DNA from: Rhodobacteraceae bacterium EL129
Lineage (GTDB): Bacteria > Pseudomonadota > Alphaproteobacteria > Rhodobacterales > Rhodobacteraceae
Direction: 5' to 3'
Assembly: GCA_900313005.1 (NCBI GenBank)
Contig: ONZJ01000002.1
Location: forward strand, 45,001 to 109,000
DNA: 64,000 nucleotides
In this document: piece by piece, positions 35,830-43,692 of the stretch
Position numbering within the stretch: position 1 is the stretch's first letter
How the letters are laid out: each line of letters opens with the position of its first letter
The notes under the pieces: model-generated
What the model was told of the DNA's origin: nothing
Seen by the model: only the letters and a program-made list of their open reading frames with translations
The model's database searches: none
Position numbers and translations under genes: made by a program

Positions 35830-36548
35830 GCGATTGGGTTGCGCTGGGCCGGGACACCGGGGGCGCCGTTGGATACATCCTGCGGGGCGGTCAGGTCGCA
35901 GGTCAGGCCGAAGGTGCAGGTACGGCAGCGATTCTGGGCCAGCTGAATGCAGGTGATCTGCCTGTATTGCGCATCGGCAGTGGTGGGCCGTCCGTTTTAC
36001 CTGCTCCGGTGTTGGCGCTGGAGGGCGCGACGCTGCCATCTCTCACCCAAACCCAGCCTGCGGATGTGATCAGCGCGTGGGTGCGTCTGTGGGTGGCGGG
36101 GTATCTCGGATCCCATCCCAATTGGGATGGGGTCGTCTGCGTGTTACACGGCGATGTTTTGCATTGGCTGCACGTCAGCGCCGATGAGGTGATCAGCAGC
36201 GCGACCAGTCTGACCCCCCGCCTGTTTGAGTGTCTCGGCCTGGGAGAGGCCACGCCGGATGAGCAGGCGCTGGCCGATACGCTCAGCCGTCCCGAGCGCC
36301 TGATGACACATCTGCGCGCAGCCGAGGTCAGCGGGGATGCCGGGGCATGTCTGGGGCATTTCATCGGGGCCGATTTGGCCGCAACGCGGGCCTACTGGCT
36401 GGGCCAGCAAGCCGTTGTGATCGGGGAGGGGATGTTTGCCAAAGCCTATGCGCAGGCCTTGGCTGCGCAGGGAGTTCCGACAGATCTGGCTATACCTGAT
36501 GAGGTGTTGCAGCGAGGATTTGCGGCTTTGGCGGCTCTGAAGGATTAA
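35826..36548 (+). CDS. 2-dehydro-3-deoxygalactonokinase-like protein, N-terminally reduced
   Basis: A 240-residue protein whose middle and C-terminus resemble DgoK sugar kinases: WDGVVCVLHGDVLHWLHVSADEVISSATSLTPRLFECLGL parallels the PGTHSKWV...ISFxTxxTGELF region. HLRAAEVSGDAGACLGHFIGADLAATRAYWLGQQAVVIGEGMFAKAYAQAL parallels the second domain. DgoK proteins are usually about 290-300 residues and start with a DWGTSxxR phosphate-binding segment. That segment is absent here (WVALGRDTGGAVGYILRGG instead), as is PGTHSKW itself. The kinase may therefore be inactive or repurposed. The stop overlaps the convergent kinase gene stop (TTAA). The assignment is moderately certain. Confidence 0.6.
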   Translation: MSDWVALGRDTGGAVGYILRGGQVAGQAEGAGTAAILGQLNAGDLPVLRIGSGGPSVLPAPVLALEGATLPSLTQTQPADVISAWVRLWVAGYLGSHPNWDGVVCVLHGDVLHWLHVSADEVISSATSLTPRLFECLGLGEATPDEQALADTLSRPERLMTHLRAAEVSGDAGACLGHFIGADLAATRAYWLGQQAVVIGEGMFAKAYAQALAAQGVPTDLAIPDEVLQRGFAALAALKD

Positions 36549-37495
36549 AACTCGATCCTAAACCGCGTGCCTTTTTCGGAAGGCTCAAGCGCGATACCTC
36601 CACCCACGGCCTGCAACATTGTGCGCACAATGGCCAAACCCATTCCCGTGCCGCCTTCGCTGCGCCGGGTGGTAAAGAACGGATCGAATACGCGGCCACG
36701 ATTGCCTGGCGCAATCCCTGGACCGTTGTCCTGAACGTCAAGCGCTTCGCCGTCGCCACGCAATTCCAGACGCGTAGCACCGTGTTCGGCGGCATTGCCT
36801 GACAGATGGCCCAGAATCGCGCTCAAAGCCTCGGTATCTATGGGCAGGGTGGCATCGCCATGCAGTAGAACCTCAATTCCCGGCCTTGGTTCAAGTGCGG
36901 CCACCACGTCCGACACCACCGCAGGTCCGCGTCCCAAAGGATCACGGGCAACGGCGAGACGACGCAAGGCGTCCAGCTGCTCTTGCAGTCGCCGGGCGGA
37001 CTGGCGGATGGTATCGATCAACTGGTCGCGGTCTTCGCCCGTTGCGTCCTCCAGCAACTCAGCCGCGCCGATCAGGCTGGTCAGAGGCGACTTCAGCTCG
37101 TGCGTGACGTGGTTGGTATAGGCGCGCAGCCCGGCCTCGCGGTCTTGCAAGGTCGTTTCCATCTCCAGCACAGCCTGTCCTAGGGCGGTGATCTCTGGCG
37201 TGCCAAAATGTGGGGGCAGGGGGCTGTTTTCACGCCCATCCCGGACGGCCTGGGCATGAGCGGTCAGTGCGTAGACAGGACGCAGCACCAATCGCCACAG
37301 CAAGAACCCCAGGATTATGGTGGACACCAGCGCCATGACAAAGATCATCAGCGTGGTTTCACCCCAGCCCAGAATGAACCCCGCCAGCTTGAAATAACCT
37401 ATGCCAATCATCGGTATGGTCAGAAATGCCGCCAGGGTACCCCCGATGACCAATGCCAGAGGTGGTCGCCATTTCTGCCTTATTTGCCGTCGCAT
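36545..37495 (-). CDS. Sensor histidine kinase (CreC-like)
   Basis: A 316-residue membrane kinase. There are two membrane segments (about 14-33 and 44-70) with a very short intervening loop, then a linker or HAMP-like region (PVYALTAHAQAVRDGR). The dimerisation/phospho-acceptor H-box is VTHELKSPLTSLIGAAELL (the last part is close to CreC). N-box SGNAAEHGA, G1 DNGPGIA and G2 GTGMGLAIVRTML complete the ATPase domain. The tiny extracytoplasmic loop argues for sensing within or at the membrane. It overlaps the response regulator gene by 16 bases on the same strand. The partner membrane protein (DUF4173) may supply or modify the signal. Confidence 0.88.
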   Translation of the reverse strand: MRRQIRQKWRPPLALVIGGTLAAFLTIPMIGIGYFKLAGFILGWGETTLMIFVMALVSTIILGFLLWRLVLRPVYALTAHAQAVRDGRENSPLPPHFGTPEITALGQAVLEMETTLQDREAGLRAYTNHVTHELKSPLTSLIGAAELLEDATGEDRDQLIDTIRQSARRLQEQLDALRRLAVARDPLGRGPAVVSDVVAALEPRPGIEVLLHGDATLPIDTEALSAILGHLSGNAAEHGATRLELRGDGEALDVQDNGPGIAPGNRGRVFDPFFTTRRSEGGTGMGLAIVRTMLQAVGGGIALEPSEKGTRFRIEF

Positions 37496-38172
37496 GAGCC
37501 CATCCGAATGCCGACGCCATGCACTGTTTCAATCGCGGCGTCGCAGCCAGCCTCGGATAGTTTGAAGCGCAAATTGCGCAGATGGCTGTCCAGCGTGCGG
37601 TCCGAGACATGGATGTTGCTGCCATAGACGGCATCCGTCAGCTGCGCCTTAGTGGCCACGTTATCGGGATGGCGCATGAGATGTTCCAACAGACCCATCT
37701 CACGACTGGTCAGAGCAATTGCCGCGCCCTCAAAACTGCAGAGGTGCCGCGTGGGATCAAGGCTCAATGCGCCACGTTTCAGGGCAACCTGCCCGGCAGG
37801 GGTCGCGCGGGCGTCGCTGCGTTTCAGGATGGCGCGGATGCGGGCGATCAGCTCGCGCGGGGAAAACGGCTTGGTGACATAATCGTCACCGCCCAGTTCA
37901 AACCCCAGCACACGGTCAATTTCATCGTCTCGTGCTGTCAGGAACAACACAGGCGTGTCATGGTCCACGCGCAAATGGCGGCACAGCTCCAGCCCATCCA
38001 TCTCGGGCATGCCGATGTCCAGCACGATCAGATCCGCCCGACCGTTTCGGGCCTTGGCCAGACCTTCCGCACCATCTCCGGCTTCGGCGACGGTGTGGCC
38101 GGCTTGTTTTAAAGCGATGCGCAGCACATCGCGGATTTGCGGATCGTCGTCGATGATCAGAATGTCGGCCAT
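37480..38172 (-). CDS. OmpR-family response regulator
   Basis: A 230-residue two-domain regulator. The receiver domain has the acidic pair in IIDDDPQIRDVLRIAL, the phospho-acceptor Asp in LIVLDIGMPEMDGLELC, and the conserved Lys in YVTKPFSPRELIARIRAILKR. The C-terminal winged helix has LTSREMGLLEHLMRHPDNVATKAQLTDAVYG and VSDRTLDSHLRNLRFKLSEAG. It is the cognate partner of the kinase gene it overlaps by 16 bases. Upstream it overlaps the DUF4173 gene, also by 16 bases. Targets are unknown; by analogy with CreB it could regulate envelope or metabolic genes. Confidence 0.92.
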   Translation of the reverse strand: MADILIIDDDPQIRDVLRIALKQAGHTVAEAGDGAEGLAKARNGRADLIVLDIGMPEMDGLELCRHLRVDHDTPVLFLTARDDEIDRVLGFELGGDDYVTKPFSPRELIARIRAILKRSDARATPAGQVALKRGALSLDPTRHLCSFEGAAIALTSREMGLLEHLMRHPDNVATKAQLTDAVYGSNIHVSDRTLDSHLRNLRFKLSEAGCDAAIETVHGVGIRMGSCDGK

Positions 38173-39662
38173 GTGACCTGCTCGGCTTGGGTTGCGTTCA
38201 ATGCCGCAAGGCTACGTAATACCCGCCAGTCGCGAAAGCCCCATTCGCGCCAATCCGCCGCCAGGGGCGCACGCATTTGGGTATAGTGGTCACACATATC
38301 AGGCGCATGGCTGCGGATTTCGGGCAAGGCAGCGGACCCAAGCGTGCAGAGGTAGTGGTGATCCAGCGGCACCTCATGCGTCAGATTATAGCGTGCAATC
38401 GTGCGATCAAAGCTGACGAACATCGCGAGATAAACTGTGGCCAGGCCCAGTATCACACAGCGCTTCAACAGCCATGCGGCGGTGTGATGGTGCAGCACTT
38501 GCCAGAGGGTCAGGCTCAAACCGGTGGCCACAACGACCATCCATATGCCAGCAGCCATGCGCAATCGGGTCAGGCCATAGACCTCGATGTACAAGTCCAG
38601 CCGCAGAAGCGACGAGACAACCAGCAACACCGTTTGCATAAGCCAGAACATAAGAGCGGCGCGCAGTAGAGGATCCAGGCTGGTAAAGGGCCGTGCGATC
38701 AGGGCAAAGGCACCCGCTAACAGCGCGGTGAACAGCAGCGGATATGCCCCGCGATGGGCATAGGCGGCATGGCTCATGCCCTCGGGCAGGGTGGCCCCGC
38801 CCCAGAGGTAGGTCAAGTCCATCCCGGTTTGTACAGCAAAAATCAGGTTGAACAGGATCAACGAGCGGCGCACAGCATCGGGATTCAGAATGGCAGGCAC
38901 CTGACGTGGGCCGATCAGACCGGCCCGCACCGCAGGGATCAGACGCTGGCGCAAGGCCGCCAGTCGCAAAAATGGCCAGATCAACAGGGCAACCCCGGCC
39001 CAAAAAGCGGCGCGTGCCGGGTCTGGCAGGTTCACCTCAGACGCGCGCTCTAGCCAGATTTGCGCCACGGGGTTGGCTTCCATCAACAAGCCTAAGAAGA
39101 TAAGGCCCAGACCCAAGGGCAAAGCCCAGCCCAGCCCCAGACGGGTCAAGCGGCCGGGCAGGGGGTCAAGTGGTTTGTGCTGGGAGATCAAGCGCGTCCC
39201 GTCCAGCACCGAGGCGATTGGGCCAAAGACGAGAAATCGCAAAGCGGCAAGGCTCATCTCGCGCAACCCGTGCCAGCCGCCGCGTGCAATCCACACGCCG
39301 CCCACCAGCATGCCTGCCAGCCAGAACACCACTGACAAGGTCTGGATTTGTTCGATCAACGGCAAGGACATGACCCCCGCTACGATCAACCCGCCCCATC
39401 CACGCCCCCGATTGAGAACCAAAGCCGCCCCCAACAAAACCATCCCGAAGAGCGCTAGCGATAAAGAAGGTGCCACGCCCCACATCAACACATCGGCCAA
39501 AGCGATCAGGGCGATAAGGATCACTGGGCGTTCAAGGCGCTTGAACCTCGTAAGATCTGGTTCGGTTTGGATCTTGCGGGGGTGATGCTGGATCAAACCA
39601 TCCATCCACCAGCTGTCTTGTTGGATTGACGCAGGTACGCCGCGCACGAGAAAGGTTTTCAT
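38157..39662 (-). CDS. DUF4173-like polytopic membrane protein
   Basis: A 501-residue protein with about eleven to twelve membrane spans. I assign it to the DUF4173/DUF4153 group from the segment MFVSFDRTIARYNLTHEVPLDHHYLCTLGSAALPEI near the C-terminus and from MKTFLVRGVPASIQQDSWWMDGL at the N-terminus. Two long hydrophobic halves are joined by a loop around RQRLIPAVRAGLIGPRQVP. The function is not known. It is the first gene of a three-gene unit with the OmpR-type regulator and CreC-like kinase. This is the position where creD-like or other accessory membrane proteins occur, so it may act in the same signalling pathway. GGAG lies upstream of the ATG. Confidence 0.65.
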   Translation of the reverse strand: MKTFLVRGVPASIQQDSWWMDGLIQHHPRKIQTEPDLTRFKRLERPVILIALIALADVLMWGVAPSLSLALFGMVLLGAALVLNRGRGWGGLIVAGVMSLPLIEQIQTLSVVFWLAGMLVGGVWIARGGWHGLREMSLAALRFLVFGPIASVLDGTRLISQHKPLDPLPGRLTRLGLGWALPLGLGLIFLGLLMEANPVAQIWLERASEVNLPDPARAAFWAGVALLIWPFLRLAALRQRLIPAVRAGLIGPRQVPAILNPDAVRRSLILFNLIFAVQTGMDLTYLWGGATLPEGMSHAAYAHRGAYPLLFTALLAGAFALIARPFTSLDPLLRAALMFWLMQTVLLVVSSLLRLDLYIEVYGLTRLRMAAGIWMVVVATGLSLTLWQVLHHHTAAWLLKRCVILGLATVYLAMFVSFDRTIARYNLTHEVPLDHHYLCTLGSAALPEIRSHAPDMCDHYTQMRAPLAADWREWGFRDWRVLRSLAALNATQAEQVTWPTF

Positions 39663-39765
39663 ATGACTGCTCCATCACTGTCTTTGTTGTTCCTCGAGGT
39701 CAGGTTTAGGAACGTCAGGTGCAGTCGGATGGGAGGGGTTCCGCAGTTTTTGTGCAGATCGCACG

Positions 39766-39798
39766 AAAAAGGCCCGACGCACGATTGCGCCGGGCCTT
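39766..39798 (-). terminator. Rho-independent terminator after the M16 gene pair
   Basis: On the minus strand AAGGCCCG...CGGGCCTT forms an 8-bp stem, extended by an internal GCG/CGC, followed by TTTTT (39766-39770 on the plus strand as A). It lies 43 bases beyond the stop of the minus-strand peptidase gene at 39841 and ends that operon. Confidence 0.85.
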
Positions 39799-39840
39799 GG
39801 TGTTCAGAGTGACGAGATCAATGATCCAACCGCGGCGGCG

Positions 39841-41160
39841 TCACTCAATCGTGCTGTCCAGCCCTTCTGGCTGACCGACTACGACGAAGGTCAGTTGGTC
39901 GGGGTCCAGACGCTCGCGTGCGACTCGGTTGATCTGTTCAAGTGTCACCGCATTGATCTTGTCATTGCGGGTGGTGATATAATCGGTGCCCAGATCGTCG
40001 TACTGCATGTTCACCGCGATATTCGCGATGGTTGAGTTGCCGTCAAAGCGCAATGGATAGGCGCCCGTCAGATAAGTCTTTGCGTTTTCCAGCTCTTCGG
40101 CGGTGACACCTTCGTCGCGCATTTTGGCCCATTCGTCTTGAATGACGGATATGGCCTCGGCGACCCGGTCATTGGCCGAGGCGACACCTCCGGCCCAGAC
40201 ATCTGCATAATCAGACAGGCTGAGGTAAGAGTAGACACCATAGGTCAAGCCACGCTTTTCACGCACTTCGGTCATCAGGCGGCTTTCAAAGCCACCGCCG
40301 CCCAGGACATGGTTCAACAGATAGGCGGCAAAGAAATCGGGATCCTCGCGGGCGACCCCGGGCTGAGAGAAACGCACGACAGATTGTGGCGTGTCAAAGT
40401 CAATTACCTTGACGCCGCCGGGCAGGTTCACCTGCGCATCGCCGGGCAATTCAGGGCCGCTCTCGGGCAGGCCTTCCAGTAGCGTGTCGATCAGGGTGCT
40501 CAGTTCATCGGCCGTGATGTCCCCGACGGCGCTGACATAAACGCGGTCCCGTGTGATCGCCTTTTGCAACGCCTCTTGCAAGTCTTCCCGGGTCAATGCC
40601 GCGACGCTTTCGGTCGTGCCATTCACCGTAAATGCATAGGGGTGATCGCCGTAAACAAGCGTGTCATAGGCCTTGGCGGCAATCTCTTCAGGGTCCGTCT
40701 TGTCGGATTGCAAAACTGAAATCACCTGCGCGCGCACACGCTTCAACGCATCATCATCAAAACGCGGGGCGGTCAGGGTGTCACGCAGCAGCGCCATGCT
40801 GGCCTCTTGGTTTTCGGTCAGAAATCGCGCTGAAACCGACAGGGCATCATGCGCAATGTCAAAGCCGATCGAGGTCGCCATGGCATCACGGGCCTTGGCA
40901 AAGGCGCGCGAATCGAGATCTCCGGCCCCCTCGTCCAGCATCATGGTCATCAGGTGGATCGCACCGCGTTTGTCCGGATCGTCCAGTGCAACGCCGCCCC
41001 GAAAGCGCAGCTCAAGTGCGACAAAGGGGATGGAATGTTCCTCGACCAGCCAGGCATCAATACCTCCCGGGGTGGTGATTTCCTGAATGTTCATTTCTGC
41101 CCGTGCAGGCAGGGCGGACAGCAGAACAAATGCAACAATGCTGAAGGTATATCGGATCAT
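39841..41160 (-). CDS. M16 peptidase-like subunit without zinc motif
   Basis: A 439-residue periplasmic protein with a signal peptide (MIRYTFSIVAFVLLSALPARA). It has the M16 fold, but HLMTMMLDEG replaces HxxEH, so catalytic zinc binding is lost. The C-terminal R/Y pair region EVREKRGLTYGVYSYLSLSDYADVW is intact, as expected for the non-catalytic partner in the mitochondrial-processing-peptidase type of two-subunit M16B enzymes. The ATG at 41160 overlaps the stop of the active subunit gene (ATGA), indicating equimolar production. The upstream start at 41187 would lie within the other gene and spoil the signal peptide. Confidence 0.9.
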   Translation of the reverse strand: MIRYTFSIVAFVLLSALPARAEMNIQEITTPGGIDAWLVEEHSIPFVALELRFRGGVALDDPDKRGAIHLMTMMLDEGAGDLDSRAFAKARDAMATSIGFDIAHDALSVSARFLTENQEASMALLRDTLTAPRFDDDALKRVRAQVISVLQSDKTDPEEIAAKAYDTLVYGDHPYAFTVNGTTESVAALTREDLQEALQKAITRDRVYVSAVGDITADELSTLIDTLLEGLPESGPELPGDAQVNLPGGVKVIDFDTPQSVVRFSQPGVAREDPDFFAAYLLNHVLGGGGFESRLMTEVREKRGLTYGVYSYLSLSDYADVWAGGVASANDRVAEAISVIQDEWAKMRDEGVTAEELENAKTYLTGAYPLRFDGNSTIANIAVNMQYDDLGTDYITTRNDKINAVTLEQINRVARERLDPDQLTFVVVGQPEGLDSTIE

Positions 41161-42488
41161 TGCGTGGCCTCCGGTTTGCGCAACCATCCTGTGACGGAGC
41201 GTTTGTCATTGAATACGGATTTGGCGGCGGCCATGATATCCTCTTCGGTGACGGCTTGCAGGATATCGGGCCAGGCTTGCACATCCTCGATTGTCAGGCC
41301 CGACGTCAGGGCACGGCCGTATTCATCTGCAATCGAGCCGACATCATCGCGTTCGTAAATGCGCTCTGCGCGGAACTGCGTGCGGATGCGTTCCAGATCT
41401 TCGGGATCAACGCCCTCTTCCATGAACTCGGCAATGGCCTTGTCCAAAGCATCTTCTGCCTCTTGCAGGCTTACGCCATCTGCGGGGGCGACGATCAGGG
41501 TGAAAGTCGTGTCATCCAGCGATAGGTCACTGTACCACGCCGCATCCCACACCGAGACTTTGCTGTCGAATTGTAGTTTTTCCGTCAGAACCGAGTTCGG
41601 CCCGTCGCCAAGAACATAAGCCAACATCGTCAGCGCCGCGGCTTGTTCCTGTGCGCCCGGATCACGCTCGGGGGCGGTGTAGGACCGGCTGATGTAGGTT
41701 TGGCTGACGCGCGGGTCTTCAAAGATCAGGCGGCGTTCTGCCATTTGGCGGGGCTCTTGCGGACGGTTGCGCGGCTCCAGGTCCGGGTTAGGTGGGATCA
41801 CGCCGTAGTATGTCTTGGCCAGCTCGTGGACCTCCTCCGGGTTCACATCACCAGCCACGACCAGCACCGCATTGTTCGGCGCATAAAACTGACGGTAGTA
41901 GGACAGCGCCGCGTCAAGATCCAACTGCTCCATCTCGTGACGCCAGCCGATGACGGGCACACCGTAGCGGTGGTTCAGGTATTGGGCAGCGTTTTTCTGC
42001 TCGCGAAAGAGCGAGAAAGGGTCATTTTCGGTGCGTTGATTGCGTTCCTCGATGATGACATCACGCTCGGTGGCAATGTCGTCCTCACCGAGTTGGATAT
42101 TAACCATCCGATCGCTTTCCATGCTCATCACCAATTCCAGCCGGTCAGCGGCGATGCGCTGAAAATAGGCCGTGTAATCATAGCTGGTAAACGCATTATC
42201 TGATCCACCGTTGCGCTGCACAGTTGCCGACAGCTCACCTGGTTCAAGCTTCTCGGTTCCCTTGAACAGTAGATGTTCCAGAAAATGCGCGACGCCTGAG
42301 ACCCCCGGCGCTTCGTCGGCCGAGCCCGCACGGTACCACACCATCTGAACAACAACAGGTGCGCGATGATCTTCGATCACCACAATTTCCATCCCGTTGT
42401 CCAACTTGAAGGTCGATACCTCACCGCTGGCCAAAGCGGGTGAGGCCATGCCAAGGGCGACTAAGAGGGCGGCTATCACGACACGCAT
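41157..42488 (-). CDS. M16 zinc peptidase, catalytic subunit
   Basis: A 443-residue exported peptidase of the pitrilysin/MPP family. The signal peptide is MRVVIAALLVALGMASPALA. HFLEHLLFKGT (His68, Glu71, His72) is the inverted zinc motif HxxEH. The distal Glu ligand is in TERDVIIEERNQRTE. WYRAGSADEAPGVSGVAHF is the usual substrate-side loop. It should form a heterodimer with the downstream inactive subunit in the periplasm and degrade or process peptides. Start 42488 has GGAGAATTTTGT upstream and gives the signal peptide; the 42506 start does not. It is the second-to-last gene of the minus-strand operon after bamF. Confidence 0.93.
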   Translation of the reverse strand: MRVVIAALLVALGMASPALASGEVSTFKLDNGMEIVVIEDHRAPVVVQMVWYRAGSADEAPGVSGVAHFLEHLLFKGTEKLEPGELSATVQRNGGSDNAFTSYDYTAYFQRIAADRLELVMSMESDRMVNIQLGEDDIATERDVIIEERNQRTENDPFSLFREQKNAAQYLNHRYGVPVIGWRHEMEQLDLDAALSYYRQFYAPNNAVLVVAGDVNPEEVHELAKTYYGVIPPNPDLEPRNRPQEPRQMAERRLIFEDPRVSQTYISRSYTAPERDPGAQEQAAALTMLAYVLGDGPNSVLTEKLQFDSKVSVWDAAWYSDLSLDDTTFTLIVAPADGVSLQEAEDALDKAIAEFMEEGVDPEDLERIRTQFRAERIYERDDVGSIADEYGRALTSGLTIEDVQAWPDILQAVTEEDIMAAAKSVFNDKRSVTGWLRKPEATQ

Positions 42489-42586
42489 ACAAAATTCTCC
42501 ATCCAAAAGGCATCACGTTCCAGATAGATACGTCAAAGAAGCGCTCGTTCAAGCGTTATGACGTGGCTGTGAAGCGTGTAGTGTTA

Positions 42587-43105
42587 CTAAGGCGCAGGCG
42601 CCGAGGGAACCGTGATGCCCTGATTGCGCAGACGTCGATACTCCGCATAGGAATCCAGCCATTGCCGACGGTAAGCGTTTGCGTAGTCATCGTTTGGTCC
42701 GATGTTCAGGATATTCACCTTGCCGTGGCGTCTGCGAACCTCTGCATCTTCTGCGCGCAAGGTTTGACGGATGCCTGCACTGCCGCCATAGCGATTGGCA
42801 TGGTTGACCAAAGCGCCATCCGCGCTGGAAATTCCCGACGCCACCAAAGCCCCAGGGTTGCCGCCCAAGGCAGCGATCCCATCACCACGCGGGTTTTGAT
42901 CCGTACGGTTCGACCCACCTGGCGTTGGCGCAGGCAGCGCTGCAAAATCTATCGGTGCTTCCAGTGGCTTGCCGGGAATGATCGAAAACTCGTCGGGGCC
43001 ATTGCCCTCGTGTTTGATCTTTCTCAGTTGGACATCCTTGTCCTTGTTCCCGCAGGCTGCAAGCCCCAGGATCAGCAAACATATCATCAGACGCGGCATA
43101 ATCAT
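42587..43105 (-). CDS. bamF: DUF3035 lipoprotein, BamF homologue
   Basis: A 172-residue lipoprotein with signal MIMPRLMICLLILGLAAC and lipobox LAAC. The mature protein is hydrophilic, rich in Gly, Asn and Arg. The segment GPDEFSIIPGKPLEAPIDFAALPAPTPGGSNRTDQNP is the DUF3035 signature. This family was identified in Caulobacter as BamF, an alphaproteobacterial accessory lipoprotein of the outer-membrane beta-barrel assembly (Bam) complex. The start 43105 follows GGGGAG; the longer frame to 43132 has an additional segment without function. It sits 25 bases from the lspA gene end, which is fitting since lspA processes lipoprotein signals. The M16 pair follows. Confidence 0.85.
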   Translation of the reverse strand: MIMPRLMICLLILGLAACGNKDKDVQLRKIKHEGNGPDEFSIIPGKPLEAPIDFAALPAPTPGGSNRTDQNPRGDGIAALGGNPGALVASGISSADGALVNHANRYGGSAGIRQTLRAEDAEVRRRHGKVNILNIGPNDDYANAYRRQWLDSYAEYRRLRNQGITVPSAPAP

Positions 43106-43157
43106 CGCCACTCCCCTTACCCAATTGACCATTGTTTATCGCATGAATGGTCCAAGG

Positions 43158-43628
43158 TCACGCAGCCTTTTTGTCTGTGGACAACACAACCATGCCGAAG
43201 GCTCCGACAAAGACCGCGATATCGGCGATATTGAAGGCGTAAGGGTTTGAAAAACCACAGCAAGACATGTTGATAAAGTCTGCAACCGCGCCATAAATCA
43301 GCCGGTCAATCACATTGCCCAATGCACCGCCCACCAGCAAACCAGCGGCGACTTTTTGCCACCATCCTTCGGGGTCGCGGTGGACCCACCACAAGACCGC
43401 CGCTGAAATGGTCAGCGCCACGCCAATCAACACCCAGCGCATCAATTCACTGTTCTGGGACAACAGGCCAAAATTGATGCCGTAGTTCCACGCCATCCGC
43501 AGGTTGAAAAACGGTGGGAATACGTCGATCGCACCGATACGGTCGAGGTTCAGCATATGCACGACATAGTATTTCGTGGCCTGATCGGCCAGAAATGTCC
43601 CAAATGCCACCCAGAAAACGGTGCGCAT
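43158..43628 (-). CDS. lspA: Lipoprotein signal peptidase (signal peptidase II)
   Basis: A 156-residue inner-membrane aspartyl peptidase that removes lipoprotein signal peptides after lipidation. There are four membrane helices. The conserved catalytic regions are GNVIDRLIYGAVADFI and AFNIADIAVFVGA, each with one catalytic Asp. FLADQATKYYVVHML and NYGINFGLL at the N-terminal half are also typical. GAGGAG precedes the ATG. The gene is followed by the lipoprotein BamF, one of its likely substrates, and the lipoproteins at 6123 and 7654 would be others. Confidence 0.95.
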   Translation of the reverse strand: MRTVFWVAFGTFLADQATKYYVVHMLNLDRIGAIDVFPPFFNLRMAWNYGINFGLLSQNSELMRWVLIGVALTISAAVLWWVHRDPEGWWQKVAAGLLVGGALGNVIDRLIYGAVADFINMSCCGFSNPYAFNIADIAVFVGAFGMVVLSTDKKAA

Positions 43629-43692
43629 AGTGCTCTCCTCATGTTGGTGGCCTGACCGGCGGTCGGCCCCCTTTTTTATGGTTTTCCCCGCC

